This document shows, piece after piece, positions 15,231-22,246 of a DNA stretch of 33,413 bases. The stretch is from Pseudomonadales bacterium. Lineage in GTDB: Bacteria > Pseudomonadota > Gammaproteobacteria > Pseudomonadales > Pseudohongiellaceae. Under the pieces are notes generated by a model, which worked only from the letters and a program-made list of their open reading frames with translations, was not told the origin of the DNA and made no database searches. Made by a program: the position numbers and the translations under genes. Every line of letters begins with the position of its first letter. Position 1 is the stretch's first letter. The stretch spans positions 1-33,413 of the forward strand of contig JAJECW010000082.1 in NCBI GenBank assembly GCA_022821865.1, read 5' to 3'.

Positions 15231-15530
15231 CCTTTTGATTAGGGATGGCCTCCAGTCCGATGGTATGCGCCATCGCTGACGAGTCGCCAGCAGGGCGAAA
15301 CTGGAGGACGTTTGTTTCCCCTCTTCCGGATTGCTGGCATTCGTGTACCGGACAGTCGAATTTGAGACCAATTCCTGACTTGTCGAATTCACCGGGTTTT
15401 TCGCCTTTCTCATGTATATCTGATTGCCGTTCTTACCTGACAGGCAGATACGGAGGTAAATTGAGATTTTACTTTAAATAGACAGCTTCAAAAGCTTGCG
15501 CCAAGCTTGCAAAAGCAACCCAGACGAATC
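15231..15530. other. intergenic stretch without a supportable gene
   Basis: 300 bp of mixed composition, becoming AT-rich toward the Fic promoter. A 78-codon frame (15245-15481) has no ribosome binding site and Ser/Pro/Cys-rich content without family features, so I do not call it. A small inverted repeat AAGCTTGCGCCAAGCTT lies at about 15492-15508. Confidence 0.5.
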
Positions 15531-15559
15531 TTGATACAACTGATTAAACGAATAATAAT
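15531..15559 (+). promoter_or_regulatory. sigma70 promoter of the Fic-like gene
   Basis: TTGATA (15531-15536), a 17-bp spacer, then AATAAT (15554-15559), four of six and five of six matches to consensus. The predicted start lies near 15566, leaving a 45-base leader to ATG 15611. Confidence 0.6.
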
Positions 15560-15610
15560 GCTTCCTGTTTCAAGAATTCTGGTTCGGCAATTACAACGAG
15601 AAAAACAGAC

Positions 15611-17155
15611 ATGGCAAGCCCCGCGCAACGGCTGCAAAGCTCATTGACCAAGCTGCGCGCACGGCAGAAAAAGGGAATCGTCGCGATTCGCGCCACGGAC
15701 CTCTCGCGTACCCATCGGGAGCGGCTGCTGGCCAATGGCTACCTGCGGGAAGTGATCAAGGGCTGGTATTTCGCCATCAAACCCGGGCAGTACCCGGATG
15801 AACGCAGCGCCTGGTATGCCGGCTACTGGTCTTTCTGCGCCGACTACCTGAACCGGATGCGAAAAGATGCGTGGTGTCTCTCGCCGGCCCAATCCGTCGC
15901 GCTGCACACGGGGAACCGCCGGATTCCGGAGCAGTTGCGGGTACGGGCCATAAAGGCCCGGAACAATGCCACCCGATTGCCCGAGGGGCTGTCGCTGCTG
16001 GAAATGCGCTCCGGCCTGCCTGCGGGAAAACATGTGATGGTCAAGGATGGACTGCGACTTTACCGCCTGCCGGCGGCGCTGGTTGCTTGCGGTGCGCGGG
16101 TTTTTCTGAAAGAGCCGGTGGATCTGCGCATCGCCCTCACCCTCATTGACGATGTGACGGAAATACTCGAATTGCTCGTGGAAACCGGCCGCAGCACCGT
16201 GGCGGGCCGTCTCGCCGGCGCATTCCGGCATATCGGTCGCCCGGAACTCGCGGAAAGTATTCTGGATTCGATGCGGAAATATGGCTATGACGTGCGCGAG
16301 GCTGACCCTTTTGCTTCACCGGCGCCGTCGCATGTGTTGGCGCGTGGGCTTTCGCCCTGGGGCTGGCGCGTGTTTTCGCTGTGGCGGGAAATGCGGCCCC
16401 GGGTGATCGACTGCTTTCCCCGGGGCCGGGCGGCGGCGATCAATGCCAAACGCTGTCTGCGCGCCGTGGACGATGTCTGCTTCGCCGACACCTGGCATTC
16501 CCTGGCCATTGACGGCCTGGAAGTCGCGCCGGTAGTGCTGGACCGGGTTCGTTTCCCGGATTGGCAGCCCGCTCCGGGAGCGGGGAATCAAAAGCATCGC
16601 CAGGAATTGGCGGCCCGGGGCCACTGGCAGGCTTTTCTGGCGGCGCGTGGAAGTCTTGCGCGAATCCTGGCGCGCGCCAGGCCCGGGGAGGTAATCCAGG
16701 CGGAGCTTGGAAACTGGCAACAGGAAATGATCACCCCGCTGGCGGCTGCGGAACCCGGGAATTCACTTGGGCAATCCGGCTATCGCGAAGGCCCGCCGCT
16801 GCCCTGTGGCAGGCATATCGCCCCCGAGGGTGAAGCCATTGGACCGGCCATGGGCGCGGGCTTCGAGCTGCTGGATGAAGAAGATCACCCGGCGGTGCGG
16901 GCCGTGCTTGGCCATTTCTTACTGCTCTACCTCCAGCCCTTTGCGGAAGGCAACGGGAGGCTGGCGCGATTGTTGATGAATGTCCTGCTGGCATCCGGCG
17001 GCCTGCCCTGGACGGTGGTTCCTGTGGAGCGGGCCGGGGAGTATCAGGCTGCGGTGGAAAAAGCCTGTGTCGACGGCGATATCATCCCACTGGCAAGGCA
17101 GATCGAGTCACTGACGCAAATGCTGCACCTGTCTGCGATCGGCGGTTTGCGCTGA
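15611..17155 (+). CDS. AbiEi-like N-terminal domain fused to a Fic domain with His-to-Gln active site
   Basis: A 514-residue protein. Residues ~5-60 (RLQSSLTKLRARQKKGIVAI, GYLREVIKGWYFAIKPG) resemble the winged-helix start of AbiEi-type antitoxins. A middle domain follows. The C-terminal Fic core is LQPFAEGNGRLARLLMN. Canonical Fic enzymes have HPFxxGNGR, whose His is the general base for AMP transfer. Here Gln442 replaces it, while the Gly-Asn-Gly-Arg nucleotide loop is intact. An upstream segment HSLAIDGLE matches the inhibitory SxxxEG helix with Asp301 in place of Glu. It may bind nucleotide without classic AMPylation, use another chemistry, or act as a regulator. It is a single gene with its own promoter; there is no separate antitoxin beside it. 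Confidence 0.8.
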   Translation: MASPAQRLQSSLTKLRARQKKGIVAIRATDLSRTHRERLLANGYLREVIKGWYFAIKPGQYPDERSAWYAGYWSFCADYLNRMRKDAWCLSPAQSVALHTGNRRIPEQLRVRAIKARNNATRLPEGLSLLEMRSGLPAGKHVMVKDGLRLYRLPAALVACGARVFLKEPVDLRIALTLIDDVTEILELLVETGRSTVAGRLAGAFRHIGRPELAESILDSMRKYGYDVREADPFASPAPSHVLARGLSPWGWRVFSLWREMRPRVIDCFPRGRAAAINAKRCLRAVDDVCFADTWHSLAIDGLEVAPVVLDRVRFPDWQPAPGAGNQKHRQELAARGHWQAFLAARGSLARILARARPGEVIQAELGNWQQEMITPLAAAEPGNSLGQSGYREGPPLPCGRHIAPEGEAIGPAMGAGFELLDEEDHPAVRAVLGHFLLLYLQPFAEGNGRLARLLMNVLLASGGLPWTVVPVERAGEYQAAVEKACVDGDIIPLARQIESLTQMLHLSAIGGLR

Positions 17156-17180
17156 TCTTGCGCGATACGCCGGCTCTGTC

Positions 17181-18044
17181 TCAGGGGCAGGGGTCCTCAC
17201 CCTGTACCGGAGTCGCTCCGGACGGCAGGAAGCGGCAGGGGTCGGCGTTTTCGAGCATGACTCTTGCGCCGGCGCGAATCAGGGCATTGACGCCCGGGGC
17301 CTGAAAGAAGTTGTAGCCTTCCCGGGAAGTCATCCACGCCGATGGGCCGCCCAGATATTTGCCGGCGCTGCTGGTGGCGCCAACCACCTGATTCACCAGG
17401 CCTTCGTAGTAGGGGTCGCCCTGGCTGGCGCCGCTGAAGCTGCCGAGGTCCGAACTGGCGACGAAAACCACATCGACGCCTTCCACCGCGGCAATCTCGT
17501 CGGCGGCTTCCACGCCCTCCACGGTTTCAATCATGGCGACGACCATGATGTTGTCATTGGCGCTTTGGCGGTAGCCGCCGCCCCAGATGGCGCCGTATTG
17601 GCCGCCGCCCTGGCTGCGGCGGCCAACAGGCGGATACTTGGCGAAGCGCACGGCGTTTTCCATTTTTTCCGCGGTGTCCACCATGGGTACGATGATGCCC
17701 AGGGCGCCGATGTCGGTGGCTTTCTGGATATCGCCTTCGGTGGCGTCGGGAACGCGGATGAAGGGAATCGCGGGAGCGTCGCGACAGGCGAAGATCATCC
17801 GCGCCACATCGGTGTAGTTGAGATGACTGTGCTGCATTTCGACCCAGATGAAGTCGAAACCGGCGCTGGCCATGGCGCAGTATATTTCCGGGTCGGAAGT
17901 CGAAACCGTGCCGCCGAGCACGGGTTCGCCGGCGGCGAGTTTCGCTTTCACGGTGTTGTAGAGCGAGTCGTCCTGGGCCTGGGCCTGCAGGGCCGCAAAA
18001 CCGGTCGCAAGCAGGGAAAGCGCATAAAGCACGGGCTTTTTCAT
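17181..18044 (-). CDS. exported HpcH/HpaI-family aldolase-like protein
   Basis: A 287-residue protein. MKKPVLYALSLLATGFAALQ to AQAQ-DDS is a clear Sec signal peptide, unusual for an aldolase family that normally works in the cytoplasm. The TIM-barrel blocks are present: GTVSTSDPEIYCAMASAGFD, FIWVEMQHSHLNY with the catalytic-site His, FIRVPD, GALGIIVPMVDTAEKM, AMIETVEGVEAADEI (metal Glu) and VFVASSDLGSFSG (metal Asp). It may cleave or bind a 2-keto-3-hydroxy acid in the periplasm; the substrate is unknown. ATG 18044 is chosen because GAGGAAAA lies just upstream; an ATG at 18059 overlaps the stop of the selenoprotein gene (TGATG), so the two are coupled. Confidence 0.8.
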   Translation of the reverse strand: MKKPVLYALSLLATGFAALQAQAQDDSLYNTVKAKLAAGEPVLGGTVSTSDPEIYCAMASAGFDFIWVEMQHSHLNYTDVARMIFACRDAPAIPFIRVPDATEGDIQKATDIGALGIIVPMVDTAEKMENAVRFAKYPPVGRRSQGGGQYGAIWGGGYRQSANDNIMVVAMIETVEGVEAADEIAAVEGVDVVFVASSDLGSFSGASQGDPYYEGLVNQVVGATSSAGKYLGGPSAWMTSREGYNFFQAPGVNALIRAGARVMLENADPCRFLPSGATPVQGEDPCP

Positions 18045-18058
18045 GGGAATTTTCCTCA

Positions 18059-18943
18059 TCAGACTTCGGAAATCATCGGCGCGCGCTGCTCGCCCGCGGC
18101 TTTGGCCGCACCTTGCCGCCGGCGCCGCTGTTCGCCGCGCAGACGCAATTCCTCGCGGTTGCTGTCGTCCACCCGGGCGTAGTCATCGCGCCAGTCATCG
18201 CCGTCGCGCCAGTACAGGTTCGAGCGCCGGGTGGTTTCCGGGCCTTCGGCTTCTTCCAGCAGTTTCAATGCCTGGTGGACGATGCCGATCTGGCTCGGCA
18301 CATCCCCGGGTGCGCCGCAGGGATTGCCCAGGGGATAATCGGTATGCAGATAGCGCGCCACGCCGCAGTGTTCCACGATATCCAGGGCGCTGCCGACGAT
18401 AACCGTGGGGATGCCGTTTTCTTCGAGATGCCGGCTGACCAGACTCACGGTCTGGTGGCAGACGGGTCACAGGGGAACGAGCATGGCCACATCGAGCTGG
18501 TCCTCCCGGCACAGGGCGAGCACCGCGGGCGCGTCCTTTTTCCGCGTATTGCCTTTGCTGTATTCGGTCGGAACGGAATAAAAACGTCCCGACAGGCTGC
18601 CGAAGATCCCCGACCGCGCCATATCGCGCAAATGGTTGAGGGGAAGAAAACTGCCGAGATCCCGGGTATGGGTCACGGTCTTGTGCCAGGAAAGTTCATC
18701 GGTATACATCGAATGCGGCGTCGGCGTTGTCATGGAGGCGCGGACCCGCCGCTTCCCGCGGCCCTCCACGGTATCCGGCATGGCGGTGGTGATCAGCCCG
18801 AGACGGCATTCGCGCAGGGGTTTGGGCAGCGGTGCGAAAGGCGCTTCGTCGTGACAGGCCCACTCATAGTCCTTCTCATAGCCCTGGGCCCGATAATAGT
18901 CCCGGGTGCGCCGCATGTAGGATACATCGTACTTTTGCCCCAC
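18059..18943 (-). CDS. GrdB-family selenoprotein (glycine/sarcosine/betaine reductase B-like), in-frame UGA
   Basis: Read through TGA 18469-18467, the frame is one 294-residue protein. The part before the stop ends LDVAMLVPL; the part after is PVCHQTVSLVSRHLEENGIP, then VIVGSALDIVEHCG. Both halves belong to the same family, and the junction gives Sec159-Pro-Val-Cys162, a UxxC redox motif. Homologues of the glycine/betaine/sarcosine/D-proline reductase B family carry Sec or Cys at such a site. A SECIS-like hairpin follows the UGA. GTG 18943 is the start, with AAGGAG seven bases upstream. The protein probably performs a selenol-dependent reduction, but lacks the companion GrdE/GrdA genes here, so the substrate is unknown. 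It is coupled to the exported aldolase downstream. Confidence 0.8.
18438..18469 (-). promoter_or_regulatory. bacterial SECIS element directing Sec at the UGA
   Basis: On the minus strand the UGA (18469-18467) is followed after ten bases by ACCAGAC-CGTGA-GTCTGGT (18456-18438), a perfect 7-bp stem with a five-base loop. The loop starts 18 nt after the UGA and has G at its second position followed by U. This fits the described bacterial SECIS pattern (apical loop about 16-37 nt downstream, G among the first two loop bases). The hairpin lies inside coding sequence, as expected in bacteria. Confidence 0.72.
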
Positions 18944-19017
18944 GAAAAACTCCTTGTCGCTTAAAGTCGGGATACGGGCGGCAGAATAACCCTTTAGGAA
19001 TCCATGAACAATTCCCG

Positions 19018-19698
19018 ATGTACGAAACCGAACTGTATGGGCCGGTGAAGGCTTTTCTTGTATCCCAGGGTTATGAGGTCAAGGCCGAGGTCAAGGGCTG
19101 CGATGTGGTGGCGAGGCGCGGCGACGAGCCGCCCCTGATCGTGGAGTTGAAAACGCGCTTTTCCCTGCCTCTGGTGCTGCAGGGAATCGAAAGGCAGCGG
19201 CTTGCGGACAATGTCTATCTCGCGGTCCCGCCCTTCTCCGGTCGTGGCGTGCGCCGCAAGGAGGCGCTTGCCCTGTGCCGCCGGCTTGGGCTTGGCCTGC
19301 TTGCGGTGCCTTCCGCGCCGGGCCATACCGTCGAGCCCTTGCTCGACCCTGCGGAATACCGCCCGCGCAAACGCGGGCCGGCCCTCGGTCGCCTGCTGCG
19401 GGAATTCGAACTGCGGGTGGGCGACCCGAATACCGGCGGCGCCACCGGGCGCAAGATCGTCACGGCCTATCGCCAGGACGCCCTGCGCTGCGCCGGCTTT
19501 CTCGGCGCCAACGGCCCAAGCAAGGCCGCTGTTGTGGCCAGGGCCACCGGCGTCGGCAAGGCCGGCCGGATATTCCTCAAGGACTACTACGGCTGGTTCG
19601 AGCGCCCGCCGGAAACGCCCCGGGGAATCTACGCCCTGACCCCAAAAGGCGAGCAGGCGGTTTTGCGCGAGGGCAACGAAACCAGTCACTCGTGTTAG
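19018..19698 (+). CDS. DUF2161 family PD-(D/E)xK nuclease-like protein
   Basis: A 226-residue cytoplasmic protein. ETELYGPVKAFLVSQGYEVK, GCDVVARRGDEPPLIVELKT and LVLQGIERQRLADNVYLAVP are the DUF2161 (COG5482) blocks. Asp in GCDVV and Glu-x-Lys in VELK form a PD-(D/E)xK nuclease-type site. The C-terminal half (GRKIVTAYRQDALRCAGFL, GPSKAAVVARATGVGKAGRI, YGWFER, GIYALTPKGEQAV) looks like a winged-helix DNA-binding domain. A role in DNA repair or restriction is plausible from the fold, but not shown. The ATG has only a weak ribosome binding site. The gene is divergent from the selenoprotein operon with a 74-bp gap. Confidence 0.8.
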   Translation: MYETELYGPVKAFLVSQGYEVKAEVKGCDVVARRGDEPPLIVELKTRFSLPLVLQGIERQRLADNVYLAVPPFSGRGVRRKEALALCRRLGLGLLAVPSAPGHTVEPLLDPAEYRPRKRGPALGRLLREFELRVGDPNTGGATGRKIVTAYRQDALRCAGFLGANGPSKAAVVARATGVGKAGRIFLKDYYGWFERPPETPRGIYALTPKGEQAVLREGNETSHSC

Positions 19699-19729
19699 GC
19701 TTGTTTTTTTCGTCGCAGGGGATTTTCCG

Positions 19730-20800
19730 ATGATCCGATTTTTGGTGGCGGCATTTGTACTGCTGTTCGCGGCAGTTTCCGCCCAGGCGCAACCAGGAGA
19801 CGACAGCATGGGTTCACCCGTTGCCGGCGTGAGTAGCCGGTTTATTGAGGCCAACGGCATCCGCATGCGGATATTCGAGGCTGGCGATTCCGGGCCGCTC
19901 GTGCTGCTCGCCCATGGCTGGCCCGAATCCTGGTACAACTGGCGGCATCAGTTGGTCGCCCTGGCTGACGCCGGTTATCGCGCTGTCGCCCCGGACATGC
20001 GCGGCTATGGCGAAACCGACGCGCCTTCCGCGGTGGAAGATTACGATATCGTCGATCTCACCGACGATATGGTGGGCATTCTCGACGCGCTTGGCGAAGA
20101 GACCGCTGTCATGGTGGGTCACGACTGGGGCGCCATTGTCGCCTGGCATGCGGCGGTCCGCTACCCGGAACGGTTTGACGGGTTGATCGCCATGAGCGTG
20201 CCCTATGGCGGCACGGCCCGGCGTTCCCCCATGGATGGCTGGCGCGAAGCCAATGGCGACAACTTCTACTATATCCTGTATCACAATGAACCCGGCGGCG
20301 TGGCGGAAGCCGAGTACGACAGCGATCCACGCGGCCTGATCAGCCGGCTGTACCTGTCGCCGAATTCACCGCGGGAAGCGCCGGCAATCACCGATCCGCT
20401 GCGCGTCGCGGGAGGCTGGATCGGCCGTCTCGGCGCGCCGCTCGGCCTGCCGGACTGGTTGGCCCAGCAAGACCTCGACTACGTAGTCGGTCAGTTCGAA
20501 CGTTCGGGATTCCGCGGCGGCGTCAACTACTACCGCAATTTCCACCGCAACTGGGAAATCAGCCTCGACTACGAAAGCGACCGGGTCACCGTGCCGACGA
20601 TATTCATTGCCGGCGCAAGGGACGTGGTGATCGGTGGCGCCACAGCCGAGCAACTGACCGCATCCATGTCCCGGGTGACCGACGATCTGCGCGGTGTTGT
20701 GTTGATCCCGCAGGTCGGCCACTGGGTGCAACAGGAAGCCCCCGGGGAAACCAATGCAGCCATGCTGGATTTTCTCGACGGGCTGGAGTTGGCGCCTTAG
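19730..20800 (+). CDS. exported epoxide hydrolase-like alpha/beta hydrolase
   Basis: A 356-residue protein with a Sec signal peptide (MIRFLVAAFVLLFAAVSAQA). The soluble epoxide hydrolase signature is complete: HGWPESWYNWRHQL (oxyanion hole), MRGYGETD, nucleophile Asp132 in GHDWGA, ring-opening Tyr in GVNYYRNFHRNW (Y267/Y268), acid Asp298 in AGARDVV, and His331 in VGHWVQQE. An Asp rather than Ser nucleophile separates it from lipases and esterases. It would open epoxides to diols in the periplasm; natural substrate unknown. It starts 31 bp after the DUF2161 gene with AGGGGA upstream, so it may be read in the same transcript. Confidence 0.85.
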   Translation: MIRFLVAAFVLLFAAVSAQAQPGDDSMGSPVAGVSSRFIEANGIRMRIFEAGDSGPLVLLAHGWPESWYNWRHQLVALADAGYRAVAPDMRGYGETDAPSAVEDYDIVDLTDDMVGILDALGEETAVMVGHDWGAIVAWHAAVRYPERFDGLIAMSVPYGGTARRSPMDGWREANGDNFYYILYHNEPGGVAEAEYDSDPRGLISRLYLSPNSPREAPAITDPLRVAGGWIGRLGAPLGLPDWLAQQDLDYVVGQFERSGFRGGVNYYRNFHRNWEISLDYESDRVTVPTIFIAGARDVVIGGATAEQLTASMSRVTDDLRGVVLIPQVGHWVQQEAPGETNAAMLDFLDGLELAP

Positions 20801-20834
20801 TCGCCTGGGGCGTAGTCCGCTGGCTCCAGCCCAT

Positions 20835-20927
20835 TCAGCCGATCAGGGCGGTCGACATGCCGGCCCCGCCGAGCATCAGGGCGCTCGTGGTCCGCAGGAA
20901 TTCGCGTCGAGTCTGCGATCTGATCAT
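20835..20927 (-). pseudogene. orphan Tat signal peptide (5' remnant of a Tat substrate gene)
   Basis: A 30-codon frame: MIRSQTRREFLRTTSALMLG, then GAGMSTALIG and a stop. TRREFLR is a textbook twin-arginine motif followed by a hydrophobic stretch, the start of an exported cofactor-containing enzyme. The body of the protein is absent; sequence beyond the stop runs into the end of the epoxide hydrolase gene. It starts 27 bp after the stop of the CoA-transferase gene, suggesting it was once the next gene in that operon. Confidence 0.55.
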
Positions 20928-20954
20928 GGCGGCTGCCCCATGTCGCTCAATGTT

Positions 20955-22139
20955 TCAGATTACCTGTTTTGACCGCAATGCGTCGATATCTTCATCGCCG
21001 TAACCGAGTTCGCGCATGATCCGCCTGGTATGTTCTCCCAGTGTCGGCGGCCGGCTGCGAATCTCGCCGGGAGTCTCGGATAACTCCACCGGCGTCTTCA
21101 TCAGCGGCGCCGCCCCGTTCAAACCCGGATATTCCGTGGGCTGGAGCAGGCCCTTGGCGGCGATATGGGGGTCCTCCAGCACTTCCTGTGGCGACATCAC
21201 CGGCCCCGCCGGCAGCCGCGCCTCTTCCATGGCCGCCAGCACTTCCCCGCTGGTTCGTTCGGCGCACCAGCGGGCCAGGCGTTCGCTGATCAGATGGCCG
21301 TTGTCGCCCCGGGAAATATCGTCCTTGAAACGCGGATCGTCGAGCCAATGGTCCTCGCCCATGAGGTCGGCCCAGCGCTTGAACAGGGGGCCGCCGATGG
21401 ATTGCACCAGCACCCAGCCGTCCCTGGTGCGAAACGTGTCCGCCGGCGCCGCGGTCTGGGCGCGATTCAGGCTCGCGACACGATCTCGCCGGATGGCATG
21501 CTGTTCGATCAGCGTGCCATTCATCATGGTCAGTCCGGTATTGAACAGCGAGCTCTCGACAATTTGCCCCTTGCCGGTTTTGGCCCGCTGGAACAGCGCC
21601 GCCATGGTGCCGAAAGCCGAAAAGCTGGCGGTGCCAAAATCGATAAAGGGCGCCCAGGCGCGCACCGGCTGCTCGGGGGTGCCCGTGAGATACATGCTGC
21701 CGGACATGGCCTGGCCCAGGCCGTCGAATCCGACCCGGTTCGCATAAGGCCCGCCTTGCCCGAAAGCCGAGATCATCGTCAGGATAATATCGGGCTTGAC
21801 CGCGCAAAGGCTGTCATAATCCAGCCCCATGGCGCGCAGGGTATCCGGCGGCAGATTGGCCACCACCACATCGGCGGTGGCTACCAGCTTCTTCACGATC
21901 TCGCGTCCTTCCGGCTTCATGGGATTGAGCGTCATCGACTGCTTGTTGCGGGCGATCTGCAGGAACAGCGCGCCGTCGCCATCTTCCGTCACCGGCGACA
22001 GGAAGCGGTCTTCCGAGCCATCGACCTTCTCGATGCGAATCACTTCCGCGCCCATATCCCCCAGCAGGGTGGCGCAAAACGGCCCGGCGATGTAGCGCCC
22101 GAAGTCCAGCACCCGAATGCCTTGCAAAACCTTGCTCAT
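20955..22139 (-). CDS. family III CoA-transferase (CaiB/BaiF)
   Basis: A 394-residue intact enzyme moving CoA between acyl-CoA and a free acid through a glutamyl/aspartyl anhydride. Blocks: LQGIRVLDFGRYIAGPFCAT, LLGDMGAEVIRIEKVDG, NKQSMTLNPMKPEGREI, VANLPPDTLRAMGLDYDSL, and FIDFGTASFSAFGTMAALFQ with Asp167 at the catalytic position (Asp169 in formyl-CoA transferase). The C-terminus PTLGEHTRRIMRELGYGDED is typical. ATG 22139 is chosen because SKVLQGIRVLDF is the family start; the open frame upstream is repeat and antisense sequence. A half copy of the palindromic repeat lies only ten bases upstream, so it may carry or block the promoter. It could functionally replace the deleted CoA-transferase at 7788, but this is speculation. 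Confidence 0.9.
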   Translation of the reverse strand: MSKVLQGIRVLDFGRYIAGPFCATLLGDMGAEVIRIEKVDGSEDRFLSPVTEDGDGALFLQIARNKQSMTLNPMKPEGREIVKKLVATADVVVANLPPDTLRAMGLDYDSLCAVKPDIILTMISAFGQGGPYANRVGFDGLGQAMSGSMYLTGTPEQPVRAWAPFIDFGTASFSAFGTMAALFQRAKTGKGQIVESSLFNTGLTMMNGTLIEQHAIRRDRVASLNRAQTAAPADTFRTRDGWVLVQSIGGPLFKRWADLMGEDHWLDDPRFKDDISRGDNGHLISERLARWCAERTSGEVLAAMEEARLPAGPVMSPQEVLEDPHIAAKGLLQPTEYPGLNGAAPLMKTPVELSETPGEIRSRPPTLGEHTRRIMRELGYGDEDIDALRSKQVI

Positions 22140-22148
22140 GTGGAATCC

Positions 22149-22245
22149 CGTTGCATATTCACCAATATTCGCCTCAATCGACCGGCCAGGGGCGCGGCGG
22201 CAGCGAATTTTCGCTTTCGCGAATTCCTGCGGCGCAGGCTCCTGG
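22149..22245 (+). repeat. palindromic repeat family P, half copy 3
   Basis: Central and right part of the family: CGTTGCATATTCACCAATAT, GCCTCAATCGACCGGCCAGG, GCGAATTTTCGCTTTCGCG, AATTCCTGCGGCGCAGGCTC. It fills the gap between the start of the CoA-transferase gene and the stop of the S9 peptidase gene (22247), ending one base before that stop. Confidence 0.85.
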
Positions 22246-22246
22246 C

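Noticed and set aside
15245..15481. 78-codon frame between tRNA-Arg and the Fic-like gene
   Set aside because: No ribosome binding site and no protein-like pattern.
18059..18464. Separate short gene starting after the UGA (ATG/GTG near 18448)
   Set aside because: No ribosome binding site; the two halves are one family in one frame with a SECIS hairpin at the junction.
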